From assembly GCA_947044405.1 (NCBI GenBank), contig CAMRHE010000013.1, forward strand, positions 124,001-188,000: a stretch of 64,000 nt of DNA. The letters are read 5' to 3'. A program made the translations under genes and the position numbers. Shown one piece after another: positions 1 through 10,989 of this stretch. Each line of letters begins with the position of its first letter. Positions within the stretch are counted from its first letter, which is position 1. The notes beneath the pieces are model-generated. The model made no database searches and was not told where the DNA came from. It worked only from the letters and a program-made list of their open reading frames with translations. The DNA comes from Leptodactylus fallax (taxonomy: Eukaryota > Chordata > Amphibia > Anura > Leptodactylidae).

Positions 1-365
1 GGTGCTCTGCTGCCGGTCATCCCATAAGAAAGTGCCCTGGCAACCATTGGAAGTCAGAGATACCTGCACAAGCTGGTGTTGGTAATATATATTCTTTTCT
101 TTCTTTTATCCCCATTTTTATTTTTATGTACCGTGTTATGCTGTTTTCACTTGTATCTGCTTGTTAACCGCTGCATGTATTCTATGTATGTGTTGAGTGT
201 CTAGTACCGACCCATTTAGGGGTTAATAAATATATAAAATTTAGAAGGCTTGTTTGGCGTATTATCCTCTGTTAACCCTCCTCACTCACGGAAAGTGGGT
301 GTGAGGCAATCGAAGTGATCTTAGGTAAGGCCAGGTGCGGTCCCTGGTAAACTCGGATCCTTCAC
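1..365. other. Unassigned sequence, no gene seen
   Basis: I see no coding frame of useful length and no recognisable element end. The sequence is A+T-rich to about position 240 and more mixed after that. It leads directly into the repeat unit that starts near 366. Confidence 0.4.
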
Positions 366-590
366 AGTATAAGTGAAATTGGCTTGGCTAAAATCCCATT
401 TTCTGTCTCAAGACTCGGTGAGTCAAAAGCAAATTGAGGATCTGTTACATCCAACAGAGGGCGTATGAGCTCCCAGCTCCTTTCCCATAATGCCTTGTGA
501 TATGTAGATGCTAAGTAGAGGGCAAAAGGCAATTCAAACTCTACACACCATCACTGGTGCTCTCCTCAATGTGAGAGATTCTTTTCCCTG
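366..590 (+). repeat. Partial copy of the 312-bp ribozyme repeat family, without the ribozyme
   Basis: This stretch matches the unit at 29,185-29,289 followed by 28,965-29,095. Shared blocks include the run beginning aagtgaaattggcttggct, the gtgagtcaaaagcaaattg block, the ttacatccaacagagggcg block and the block around gatgctaagtagagggc. The match starts a few bases downstream of where the hammerhead cleavage site lies in the 29-kb copy. It stops before the hammerhead segment, so this copy is ribozyme-less. The start next to the cleavage site fits a monomer cut by the ribozyme, but that is inference from one partial copy. Confidence 0.75.
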
Positions 591-1149
591 TTCTCATCCA
601 GCTTATCAAAAAGAGGACTAGGATTTCTCAGCAGGTGCCACACCACTACCAGGGATCCCTGTCAGTGAAGAATATGAAGAAGACACAGTTGAGAGTCCAG
701 AAAGCCCATGTGGTAAATTATGTGTTATGTAGGAGGAGGAGGAGGAACAAGCAGAAGTCTGACTCAAGATCCCTTCACTCTTGGATGCAGTATCCTCCTG
801 TCACTGAGATTAGAGAGTTTAGTAATCAAAAACTTCCTCTTAATTTTCATGTGGCTACTGACAGTTACACCAAGACCAGAAGTAGTGTTGCTGTTTACAC
901 CCACATTCTTATTGTTAGTACTTGAATGCCTGTTTCCTCTTCCCCCTTCTTTTACTTGACCCCTGTCATGTTTTTTTCCAGTCATTTTTTTGACTGCACA
1001 CTGCTTAATTATAATAGTGATTGGCAACTATTCCGGCACTGTGTGAATGTTTTTTTGTAACAAACAAGTACTTCAAGAAAAGTCAGCTTTAAATAAGTGT
1101 TTTTTTTTATTTTTTTTAGATTAGCGCAGGCTGTTAGACTTTATATTGG

Positions 1150-2240
1150 ATGAACAACAATCAAAATTTTCCTTATACTTGACCAATAGCATGTTCTCAC
1201 TGAAGACCACCTTGTTCTTCTGAGCTGCGCAGTTTGTGCCCTAGGGAGGCCATTCTAATTTCTGCGTACTATCCCACAAGCTGCAGAGTGGGATGCTGGT
1301 GTAGAAATTATAGACATAGAGGTGATAACCCTGTTCCAGCAGTGGGTGCAGCAAATCCCAAACTATTTTCCAACTAACTCCTAGGATTGGGGGCATTCTG
1401 GGTGCTCAATTCTTGTGTTCCTTCTTTCATAAACCCTAAACTTGTGGGTGTACCCTGAGCTGCTTTCGCACAATTTGTACATTTTAACTCTATACCGTGC
1501 CCTCTTACTGGGCAGGTATTAACGGAATTTAAGCCCCCTTTGAAACTAACCAGGGACATCTACAGTATAGAAATGTTCTGGTCTGGGATGTCTGAGATGT
1601 CTGCAAATTTGGCGCTGAAATGATCAATGACTGGCCTGACTTTGAATAGGCAGTCAAAGTTGGGGACATCTCAAGGCAGGCACTGTGTATTATCATTATA
1701 ATGTAGAAATTTCAAGTAAATTTTTGGTTTCCTCACTATGCCCATATGCAGAACAAGACCCCAGAATACTTTCATCTGTACTGCATTTTCTGGGCCCCTC
1801 CTCTGAGGCCTAGCATACAAAGAGGTGGCATTTTGTTCTATATATTTCTGCCCATATAAATTTGTTCGGGCCATAATAAAATCATCAGAGAAAAAGACTT
1901 TGAAAAAGTCAATTTGTTTGAAGCCTTCAGTCTCAAATTGGATTCCTGACCTGCCCACAATGTCATAAATCTGAGGCTCATAATTATCAGTGGATGGGGT
2001 CCACATTGGATGAGTTTTTTTCTGGAGTTGCCTCAGCAATTGTTCTGGGGCACCTCCTTTGGGGTTTCTCCTCAGTGGATGCTGAGGAGGAGGTGGAAAA
2101 ATAGAGGAATTGGGTATCTTCCTCTTCTCTCTTGCTGACGATATCAGTGTCAGAGGCCAGTAAGGAATAGGACTCCTCTGCTGAATACAGCCTTTGGTAT
2201 GTTCGGGAGTCCTGTGATGTTTGGGAGCTTTGGGACATTT
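1150..2240 (-). pseudogene. Decayed piggyBac-type transposase (PGBD4-like)
   Basis: Read on the minus strand, the translation follows the piggyBac transposase order. There is an acidic, serine-rich N-terminus (about 2,240-2,050), then the DNYEPQIYDIVG and MARTNLYGQKYI blocks (1,990-1,840), then VRPVIDHFSAKFAD (about 1,620). The segment after that corresponds to the family's DES(L)VPFKGxL motif (about 1,555), followed by HLYVYNFYTSIPL (about 1,290) and a SVRTCYW stretch (about 1,200). The frame is broken near 2,040-2,000, at the in-frame stop near 1,562 and again near 1,500-1,440. The middle is shortened between about 1,690 and 1,650. The family's catalytic aspartates are damaged: the first DE pair lies at the stop, and the VDN motif reads VYN. 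It cannot encode an active enzyme. Flanking sequence at 1,095-1,160 and 2,941-3,110 recurs in a short copy at 36,028-36,540. Confidence 0.85.
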
Positions 2241-3110
2241 TTTTTACTTGTGTACACAGGAGACTAGTATATGTATATGAGACTATGTATATATAGAAAC
2301 TAATTCTAACTACTATTAGATGAGAAGAAAAACTCTGCGCAAAAAAATTAAGCACAGATGCGATCAGTAACGTATATGTCATTGACCAACGCTCAGTGGT
2401 GGCAGGACATGCACAAAAAGAGAGAGAGAGACTTCCATCTAATCGTAACTACTATTAGATAAGAAAAAGAAAAACCTGCGCCAAAAGAATTGTGCACAGA
2501 TGTGATCGTATATGTCACTGATCAGAGCTCGGCGGCCACAGGCACAGGGGTAAGGGTACAGGGGAGCAAAAAAAAAGTGGGAGGAGGCTTAAAAGTTAAA
2601 AATAAAGCACAAAAAAGATAAAAAATGCTCCCCAAAAAGTGGCTGTTGCTGGTTAAAAATCCAGCAGCGAGTAAGGTGGGGAAACGCAAACCAAAAAAAG
2701 GAGATTCTATGGCACAGGTCACAGGGAAGGGATGGATGGTAGGTGGCAGAGGAGGATAGAGGGTGGCAGAGTGGATGGAGGGAGGTTGGCCGAGGTGGAT
2801 GGATAGAGGCTGGAGAAAGATGGTGGATGGAGGGTGGCATCAGACTAATCGCAGCAGTAACGCAGTTGAAACACTCACTGTGGCAGCATAATAACTGCTC
2901 TGCTCGCAAGTCCCAGTGGGAGTGAACCACCCACCATGACTGCAATTGTTCGGTCTATACCGAACTCTTATCTATGGTTTCTATCAGTAATCTGCCTGTA
3001 ATTACTTATATCTGACTAAATTCTCCTCCTTTTTCTATATCCTATACATATTGCTTGTAATTGTAAGCTTTTCAGAACTGCATGCTCTGTATGATGCAGT
3101 TTAAAACCAA
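2240..3110. repeat. Non-coding remainder of the piggyBac-related repeat
   Basis: There is no convincing gene. Two similar AT-rich blocks (2,300-2,360 and 2,440-2,520) repeat the pattern of actactattagat, gaaaaa and cacagatg. A purine-rich stretch with ggatgg runs (2,720-2,840) looks like simple-repeat decay. The block 2,960-3,110 resembles 36,445-36,540, which ties this DNA to the short copy there. Confidence 0.45.
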
Positions 3111-3235
3111 GCTGCAAAAGGTTAGCAAAAAAATATCAGGCTTGTGCTTCCTCCAAATAAATCATGCCAAGTGGACCATCGGGTAATATACCATTGGATT
3201 TTATTAATTCAAAAGTGATATGTCAATAGATAACT
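3108..3235 (+). repeat. Interspersed repeat, inverted partner at 9,858-9,985
   Basis: The sequence around caaaaaaatatcaggctt, ggtaatataccattgg and atgtcaatagataac recurs in reverse complement at 9,858-9,985. The two copies differ at scattered positions, so both are old. I cannot name the family. The sequence just after it (3,250-3,275), read on the minus strand, contains a CTGAGGAAGGGG motif like those in Penelope-type terminal repeats. Confidence 0.6.
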
Positions 3236-3860
3236 CGCTTGAAAAAGTATACCCCTTCCTCAGATCAGACAGACATATACCACAATGAACATTCAAATGC
3301 CTTTTAAATAAGTTAACCACAAAATAGAGTGCAAATGTTCATTACTTTAGCTATCAAAACTCATGGCCGTGCCAAATTATATAGTATACATGATGATCTA
3401 TAACAGGGGTAGGCAGCCTTTTTTGTTCGGCGTGCCGTTTTTAATTAAAAAATCAAAAATGAGGTACTCGGGGTGCCGGTCAATAATTGTAAGTCTGACG
3501 ACCCCTAAACTAAAGTCATATATCACAAGCCATAACACAGAAGTGCTGCCACCAGATGCTTTAGGACGCATGTGTTTACTGCTATTTCCTGGAACGCACC
3601 TGTACATTCTGATTAGAAGCAATGAAAGTACATGTGCAGCCGCCAATTAGTGGTAAATGTATGTGTCCAGGAGCACCATATGGCGGCATCCTCAGGGTGG
3701 TAACACACTATGTATCTGGATGCGGCTATATTCTTAGGCCACTGGAACTTTTAGTTCGATGTAAAACTGCGTTCACATGGTGCATTTTTGCACAAAAAAA
3801 AATGCCTGAGTTTTCTGTGCAAAAACACATCCTTAATACAGAAAACACACCGTTATACAG

Positions 3861-4205
3861 AATAATGTCTCATATTGGCCCCTGCACACGGTATTATGTC
3901 CCATAGCGGCCCCTGCACACGCTATTATATCCCATAGCGGCCCCTGCACACGACATTATGTCCCATAGCAGCCCCTGCACACGGTATTATGTCCCTTAGC
4001 GGCCCCTGCACACGGTATTATATCCCATAGCGGCCCCTGCACACGGCATTATGTCCCATAGCAGCCCCTGCACACGGTATTATGTCCCATAGCGGCCCCT
4101 GCACTCGGTACTATGTCACATAGCGGCCCCTGCACACGGTATTATGTCCCATAGCGGCCCCTGCACATAGTACTATGTCCCATAGCAGTCCCTGCACACG
4201 GTATA
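3861..4205. repeat. 31-bp minisatellite inside the hAT element
   Basis: About eleven copies of a 31-bp unit whose core reads tattatgtcccatag followed by cggcccctgcacacg. Copies differ by a few substitutions. The reverse complement of the same unit appears at 26,640-27,030 and in more decayed form at 52,850-53,210, each time beside the same type of hairpin. Confidence 0.9.
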
Positions 4206-4243
4206 GCATTCTAACTTTTATCATTTTCGTCACTCACTAGCTA

Positions 4244-4285
4244 TTATTATACTGTGGGGTCTCTTTAGACCCCACAGTATAATAA
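4244..4285. repeat. Perfect 19-bp hairpin with 4-base loop
   Basis: The left arm is ttattatactgtggggtct and the loop is cttt. The right arm (4,267-4,285) is the exact reverse complement. The same hairpin with other arm sequences occurs at about 26,318, 26,590 and 52,545. Confidence 0.9.
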
Positions 4286-4904
4286 GTGGAGGGCCAAGAG
4301 AGGTGACAAACATAAAAAAAAACAATGTCACTCACCTTTCCTGCGCTCCGCAGCCTCTGTGTTCTCTTCGGGCGCTTCTGCCTGTAGTCAGTGACCGCTG
4401 TTTGGGTCTCAGGAGTCACGTCGTGTCATTATGCGTAATGACATCGGACGTGACCCCAGAGGTCCTGTCTCTTACGTCAGGCAGAAGCGCCTGCAGAGCA
4501 CACAGCGGCTGTGGAGCGCAGGAAAGGTGATTGACATTGTTTTTTTTTCATGTTTCATCACTTCTCATGAAACTTTGCTTATTACACTCGGGGTTCTGAA
4601 GAGCAGTTTCATTTCGGCCATGTTTGGTCTGATTGAAACTGCTTGGTGAGGACTAGGGTCACCGTGCCAGGGAAATATGCCTTGCGTGCCGCTCTTGGCA
4701 TATGTTCCGGGGGTTGACGACCCCTGATCTATAATCTATTTGCATATTGCTTATCTTGGATGAGTACATAAATAAGTAAACGAATTAAGCATGGAAACAG
4801 GAAACATAATAAAAAATCATACATCTATAATAAAATGATTATTTCCTATTCATTAGGCAGAAAAAAATATGCATACATAACCTGTAAGATTGAATTCCCA
4901 GATC

Positions 4905-5355
4905 CCAGATTTGCGGGTTGTGGTTTTAATGGGGCATTTTAAGACGCAGAGGGAGAGAAAGGAATGGGAATATAAGTTAATGCACAAATTTCAAACTCTG
5001 AAATTTGGACTAAATATTCATGACAGTTTCATGTCACACTATGTATGAACTGTGAGGGTCACAAATCACCACCTGATAGCAAACAGATAACAGAAATAAT
5101 TACTGATCCCTCCATCACGCCCCACAAGTTTCCAGATTGTTTATTTCCTGACCTGTTGTAAATAACTTCTCTACTTATATTGCATTTTGTTATTTTTAAA
5201 GATTTCAAGATCCTTTGAAGGTCCATGTCTTTTGTGTATAAAAAGTCTTTGAATTTTCAGTTTCTTGTATAACACCATGTCTGAAGAAGAGAGCTAGTAC
5301 TCTCAAAAGATTACCATCAAATATACTCAGTTAGCCTCTAAAAGGTTATTTGTAC
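4905..5355 (+). mobile_element. 3' fragment of a Penelope-like element
   Basis: The frame ending at 5,048 encodes the last ~45 residues of the same protein as the intact copy at 38,466-41,129, including the MSHYV end. The following terminal-repeat region matches the reverse complement of 38,110-38,460, ending in the ctcagttagcctctaaaagg block. The terminal region is diverged: the CTGATGA motif reads CTGAAGA here. The element is 5'-truncated, in the opposite orientation to the intact copy, and clearly older. Confidence 0.88.
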
Positions 5356-5391
5356 TATATTCGCCTCTATTGTATATTGACTATCACTGAG

Positions 5392-7190
5392 TCAGTTGCA
5401 AACCCAAATGCATGTGTTTCCCCCCAGTCCCAACATTCTCATTTTGTATACCAACCTTTTATGTGGTACAGTATCAAAAGCCTTTGAAAAGTCCAGATAT
5501 ACTACAGCTTCCGCATTACCCATGTCCAGTCTAGAACTGACCTTTTTATAGAGGCTGATCAGATTAGTCTGACAGGACCGATTCCTCATAAACCCATGCT
5601 GATTGGGTATTCTAAGATTATTTACATTGAGATACTCCAGGATAGAATCTCTTAGAAAACCTTCAGAGGTCAAACTTACCAACATTTGCTATGTGCCAAT
5701 CATGTGGAACAGACCCAGTCATTACTGAATCCTTCAATATTACATACAAGGGGTTGTCTATAACCGTGCATAATTCCCTTAGAACTCGGGGATGTATGGC
5801 ATCTGGACCCAGTGATTTCTCAATTTTAGTATTTTGAAGGTAATGCCTAACTTCCTCCTGGATTAAACAGGTGACATTTAATGCAGAATTTACATTACCC
5901 CTTATCATGTCGTTGGTTATTGGATTTTCTAGTGTAAATACAGTAGAGAAGAAGGCATTTAATAGATGTGCCTTTTCCTTATCCTCTTCCTCCATCACAC
6001 CCAGATTATTTTTGAGAGGGCCCACATTATCAGTTTTTATTTTCTTATTATTTATGTAATTGAAGAATAATTTTGGATTATTTTTACTTTCCTTGGCAAT
6101 TATTCTCTCAGCTTCGATCTTTGCCTCCTTTATTTGTCTTTTACACAATTTATTTTTCTATTTATAATTTTTTAATGCTGTGTCACTGATTTCTTCTTTT
6201 AGTACTTTAAATGTTTCTGTAATGTCTCTGCCTGTTCGGGTCTCTGCATCACCCTCCGCTCACACGCGGCGGCGCAGAAGGCGTGCTCAGTTTGATTCCT
6301 TGTTTAAGATTCTTGTTGCTCAGTCTGAACACTGTCCTAGACTATGTAATTGATTTTCTGCCAGACCCGTCTCTAGCACCTTGTTTCTTTAAGCTTCTCA
6401 ATAGTTAATCTCAGCCTTGCCTGTGTGATTGACAGCCTGTCTACCAATCCAGTCTGGGGCTGGTCCTGACTTTCTATAAACAGGTTGTCAGCCCTCACAT
6501 GGTCGCTGGCTATTGATTCTGTCTTGTGACTTGTCCCTGCTAGCTCCTATTCTGCTATTTCCTGTATTCCTATTTCTGACCTCTGGCTCTGTTTTTGACT
6601 ATTCTCTTGGATTGTGATTTTGTACTGCAATGCTCGACTGTTACTGACCCCTTGGCTAGCTGACCTCCCATTGTTTGTCCTGTCTGCGTTCTGTGTTGTC
6701 ACCTATATTAGGTAGGGCCTGTCGACCAGTTGCTGCTGTCGCCTAGGACAGATAGGCAAGTTAGCCAGGGACAGTGGGGGGTTCCGCTTAGGGCTCACTG
6801 TCTTGTTGTGCCCCTCCCACCCAGGGTTCTTCAGCAGCACTGGGGAATTGCTCAACTAGCAATTCCCTTACAGTTTCTGTTAGCCATATTGGTTTTTTAT
6901 GATTTCTGGCCCGCTTATTCCCATAATGTATATGTTTTTTAGTGGCCCTATTTAGACTGCTTTTGAAAATGTCCCATTTTGTTTGCATTCCCATCACTTT
7001 GAGGACATTGTCCCAGTTTATGCTGCTAAACTTCTCTATCACCTGGTTATTGTGTACAAGAAAACTTATTATGTTGTGGTCACTATTACCTAGATGACCC
7101 CCAAACCTCCACTTTTGACAAGGTGATAATGTGTCAGGTTCATTTGTTAAAATAAGGTCTAAAAGTGCCTAGCCATCCTATGTGCAATCT
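5392..7190 (-). pseudogene. CR1-like LINE ORF2 fragment, split by a solo LTR
   Basis: Minus-strand reading runs from the end of an AP-type endonuclease (LILTNEPD, then GGHLGNSDHN, 7,165-7,080) through a linker with KKPIWLTE (about 6,885). After the LTR it enters reverse transcriptase: NPKLFFNYINNKK (about 6,060), GPDAIHPRVLREL (about 5,800), QHGFMRNRSCQTNL (about 5,590) and YLDFSKAFDTVPHKRL (about 5,490), whose first D is the motif A aspartate. Frames break at about 6,165 (stop) and 5,663-5,685 (frameshift with lost residues). The YADD part and the 3' end are missing, unusual for a LINE, so a later deletion is likely. Removing the LTR with one copy of its 5-bp duplication joins the linker in frame. 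Confidence 0.85.
6218..6872. mobile_element. Solo LTR, 655 bp
   Basis: It begins tgtaatgtctctgcc and ends aattcccttaca (TG...CA ends with a TGTAA/TTACA mini-inversion). It is flanked by a perfect 5-bp duplication, gtttc, at 6,213-6,217 and 6,873-6,877. It interrupts the CR1-like LINE, and that frame becomes continuous without it. A second member lies at 56,533-57,101. There are no internal retroviral or retrotransposon genes beside it, so it is a recombination remnant. The superfamily cannot be told from the LTR alone. Confidence 0.88.
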
Positions 7191-7699
7191 CGCTCTTCCA
7201 TGCTTTTTCTATGGATATATTTTTATCTAGGACTGAATAAAAGGATGTTTTTATGAAAAAAACTATGTTTTGGTGAGTGTCCCCTTATTTCTCCTTTTAC
7301 ATTTCCTAATGTGCTTTTTTTATGGGGTGTGAGCACCACCTATCTGAGCGTCCAATTTGTTTGTTGCAACTCCTGTTATACAGTATGTTTTTGAGCACAT
7401 TGGTATATATAAATAGGTTATAGCAGTACCACCTCATCTTTTTCTCTTTACCTATATAAAATTAGAATAGTTTTACCAGTTAGAAGAGCTTGGGTTCACA
7501 AAGGGAGTAATACAACATCTTTGGGTTGATCACGTGGAGTAGTGGCATCACAGCCCTCACTGATCATGGGCATTAACCCCACCCAGCACCTCAGTCAAAA
7601 TTGACCGAGGCCCCATTTTGCCAGCGTCGCCTTTGCATTGTAATGCATTGCTTTAGTGATCAGACCCCCTGGGGTTCAAGACCCTTAGGGGGTCTAAAA
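7191..7699. other. Unassigned, then left part of a TTAA-family repeat
   Basis: Bases 7,260-7,530 show no gene. From about 7,530 the sequence matches the 13-kb TTAA element in the block gcattgtaatgcattgc through tgatcagaccccctggggtt (compare 13,250-13,310). The match continues to the right of the Tc1 insertion at 9,265. Confidence 0.55.
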
Positions 7700-9264
7700 C
7701 AGTGGGGAAAAAAAGTATTTAGTCAGCCACCAATTGTGCAAGTTCTCCCACTTAAAAAGATGAGATGCCTGTAATTGACATCATAGGTAGACCTCAACTA
7801 TGAGAGACAAAATGAGAAAACACATCTACAAAATCACATTGTCTGATTTTTTAAGAATTTATTTGCAAATTATGGTGGAAAATAAGTATTTGGTCACCTA
7901 CAAACAAGCTCTCACAGACCTGTAACTTCTTTAAGAGTTCCCTCTGTCCTCCACTCATTACCTGTAGTAATGGCACCTGTTTGAAATTGTTATCAGTATA
8001 AAAGACACCTGTCCACAACCTCAAACAGTCACACTCCAAACTCCACTATGGTGAAGACCAAAGAGCTGTGGAAGGACACCAGAAACAAAATTGTAGACCT
8101 GCACCAGGCTGGGAAGACTGAATCTGCAATAGGCAAGCAGCTTGGTGTGAAGAAATCAACTGTGGGAGCAATAATTAGAAAATGGAAGACATACAAGACC
8201 ACTGATAATCTCCCTCGATCAGGGGCTACATGCAAGATTTCAACCCGTGGGGTCAAAATGATCACAAGAACGGTGAGCAAAAATCCCAGAACCACACAGG
8301 GGGACCTAGTGAATGACCTGCAGAAAGCTGGGACTAACGTAACAAAGGCTATCGTCAGTAACACACTACGTCGTCAGGGACTTAGATCCTGCAGTGCCAG
8401 AAGTGTCCCCCTGCTTAAGCCAGTACATATACAGGCCCGTCTGAAGTTTGCTAGAGAGCATTTGGATGTTCCAGAAGAGTATTGGGAGAATGTCATATGG
8501 TCAGATGAAACCAAAATAGAACTGTTTGGTAGAAACACAACTCGTCGTGTTTGGAGGAGAGTGAATGCTGAGTTGAATCCAAAGAACACCATACCTACTG
8601 TGAAGCATGGGGACGGCAACATCATGATTTGGGGCTGTTTCTCTGCAAAGGGACAGGACGACTGATCCGTGTACATGAAAGAATGAGTGGCGCCATGTAT
8701 CGTGAGATTTTGAGTGCAAACCCCCTTCCATCAGCAAGGGCATTGAAGATGAAACGTGGATGGGTCTTTCAGCATGACAATGATCCCAAACACACCGCCA
8801 GGGCAATGAAGGAGTGACTTCGTAAGAAGCATTTCAAGGTCCTGGAGTGGCCTAGCCAGTCTCCAGATATCAACCCCATAGAAAACCTTTGGAGGGAGTT
8901 GAAAGTCCGTGTTGCCCAGCGACAAAACATCACTGCTCTAGAGGAGATCTGCATGGAGGAATGGGCCAACATACCAGCAACAGTGTGTGCCAACCTTGTG
9001 AAGACTTACAGAAAACGTTTGACCTCTGTCATTGCCAACAAAGAATATATAACAAAGTATTGAGATGAACTTTTGTTATTGACCAAATACTTATTTTCCA
9101 CCATAATTTGCAAATAAATTCTTTAAAAATCAGACAATGTGATTTTCTGGATTTGTTTTCTCATTTTGTCTCTCATAGTTGAGGTCAATTACAGGCTTCT
9201 CTCATCTTTTTAAGTGGGAGAACTTGCACAATTGGTGGCTGACTAAATACTTTTTTCCCCACTG
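7700..9264 (+). mobile_element. Tc1/mariner element A, 1,565 bp
   Basis: Inverted terminal repeats of about 200 bp start cagtggggaaaaaaagtatt and end ttttttccccactg. The right flank is TA; the left flank reads AA, a point change in the expected TA duplication. It carries one damaged transposase on the plus strand. The surrounding DNA is a TTAA-family repeat that resumes at 9,265. Confidence 0.92.
8048..9063 (+). pseudogene. Tc1 transposase, element A (frameshift plus stop)
   Basis: DD34E transposase of Tc1 type, about 340 residues when intact. The N-terminal paired-type helix-turn-helix DNA-binding part (residues 1-110, with [14 protein letters not shown]) leads into the catalytic core. All three catalytic positions are visible: [22 protein letters not shown] and [11 protein letters not shown]. 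The frame shifts near 8,655-8,662, just after WGCFSAKG, and a TGA at 8,815-8,817 replaces the expected tryptophan. The stop is at 9,061-9,063. It is inactive as it stands, but changes are few, so the insertion is fairly young. Confidence 0.92.
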
Positions 9265-9860
9265 TAAATGCAAAAAAAAAATTGAAAAAGTTAAAAAAAA
9301 ATAGAAAAAAAATAGAAAATACAAAAAGTTCAAATCACTCCCCTTTCCCTAGAACACATATAGAAGTACTTAAATACTGTGAAACACATGCACATCAGGT
9401 ATCCCTTTGTCCAAAAATGCCTGGTCTACAAATGTCTAAAAATACTTTTTCCGTACGGTAAACGCTATAGCTGGAAAAAAAAATCAAAAGTGCCAGTTTT
9501 GCCACTGATAAAAATTTGAACAAAATCTGATCAAAGCAATAGCAATTCCCCAACATGGTATAACTAAAATGTACACCTGGCCCTCAATAAAAGACACCCT
9601 GTGCATCCCCGTATACGCAAGTAAAAAAAAGTTACAGCTGTCAGAATATGGCGACTTGTAGAGAAAAAAAAATTTTTTTTTGCACAGTTTTAGATTTTTG
9701 TTAATTGGTTAAAATGTAAATAAAACCATATAAGTTTGGTATCCCTGGAATCTTACCGAAACATAGAATACAGGTGACATGTCATTTTGGCTGCAGAGTG
9801 AACGCCGTAAAAAAGAAGCCTGTAAGAAAGTCACACAAATTCCCTTTTTCTTCGTTATCT
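9265..9860. repeat. Right part of a TTAA-family repeat
   Basis: It matches 13,370-13,920 at high identity: gtgatcaaagcaatag, gtcagaatatggcgac, taaaaccatataagtttgg and gaacgccgtaaaaaagaagcc. It stops abruptly at about 9,860, where the inverted partner of 3,108-3,235 begins, so the outer end is lost. There is no gene. Confidence 0.8.
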
Positions 9861-9985
9861 ATTGACATATTATTTTAGAGTTAATACAAACCAATGGTAT
9901 ATTACCCAACGATCTACTCTGCGTAGTTTATTTGGTGAAAGCACAAAGCCTGATATTTTTTTGCTGAGCATTTGCAGCTCGGTTT
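9858..9985 (-). repeat. Inverted partner of the 3.1-kb repeat
   Basis: This is the reverse complement of 3,108-3,235, including the atctattgacatat, ccaatggtatattaccc and gcctgatatttttttg blocks. Confidence 0.6.
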
Positions 9986-10547
9986 TTGTAAAATAATTGG
10001 GTGATTTCTTAATCACACATTGATCCATAAGGTAATATTATTGGATGACTCAGTTTTTTAGAAATACATGGAAATTCATTGAAGTCTTCATGGAACATAA
10101 ATACAAGAAAACTTTACAGAATAATGGATCTATCATTCAAGTCTATTATGCTTACATCATTGAAGAAGTCCATAGTTAACGTTTTCTTTGTTTTATGGAA
10201 TTTATCAGCCTGGAACTTCATTTGGCCTTGGATGTTCATCTCTGTGTGGTCATTTGTGCTTCTTCACATGATATGTCTCAATACGACAGAGAGACAGACC
10301 CATACGTGTGTCTGTCAATCATTTATATTCATTGGAGGGGGTGTATCCCAGCATCCACAAACTCTCTGCCACTCTATATGGACAACACCAACACAACCCA
10401 TACCCTTGGCATGCCCAAGTGCACTAAGATAGAAATATGTTGTCAGCAGAATATAATTAACCCTTACATGCCATGAATATTGTAATCCAAAAATATTTAA
10501 CATTTCCCCCTCTTGAGGGTGAGATACTTCTGTTTGAACCCTCAACA
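9986..10547. other. Unassigned sequence
   Basis: Open frames on both strands here are under 120 codons and show no family resemblance I recognise. I make no gene call. Confidence 0.35.
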
Positions 10548-10989
10548 TAACAATAATAATAATAATACATTTTATTTATATAGCACCAACATATTCCGCA
10601 GCACTTTACAAATTGTAGGGTTCAAGTACAGACAAAAAAGATACATTACAAAGAAATAGTCAACTCATACAATGGGTCTGATGACCCTGCTCCTAAAAAC
10701 TTACAATCTATGAGGTAGAGGGGGTGACACAAAAGGTAGTAGGGGCGGCATTGGAGATAGCATTGCATATACAGTGGTCTAGACATTTTTGTGATAGTGG
10801 TTACTTTCCTTACGCATCAGTAAAGCTCTATGAGCCGTCACCAGTCATGTCCTTTAACATGGAGATGGTGCCTGGACATATAAAGTTACAGTCTTATATG
10901 GCATCATATCCTGTGGAGTAATGCGGGAGCGTGAACAGAGGAGGGTTTGTTTTAGAAAAAACTAACTGCAAAAGGGTTTACATTAGGAA

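Larger units (their letters stand above)
3404..4726. mobile_element. hAT-type non-autonomous element, 1,323 bp
   Basis: The ends are caggggtaggcagcc at the left and gacgacccctg at the right, imperfect inverted repeats of the CAGGGGT type typical of hAT elements. The element is flanked by a perfect 8-bp duplication, atctataa, at 3,396-3,403 and 4,727-4,734, and 8 bp is the hAT hallmark. Inside are a 31-bp minisatellite (3,861-4,205), a 19-bp perfect hairpin (4,244-4,285) and an inverted GC-rich middle (about 4,320-4,540). No transposase frame is present. A shorter relative lies at 54,040-54,462. Confidence 0.9.

Noticed and set aside
635..925. 96-codon plus-strand open frame
   Set aside because: It overlaps frames of similar size on both strands, shows no domain, and the sequence next to it is repeat. 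It is probably chance.
10079..10476. Overlapping 93- and 117-codon frames
   Set aside because: The frames overlap in different phases and have no recognisable domain or gene structure. I could not support either as a gene.
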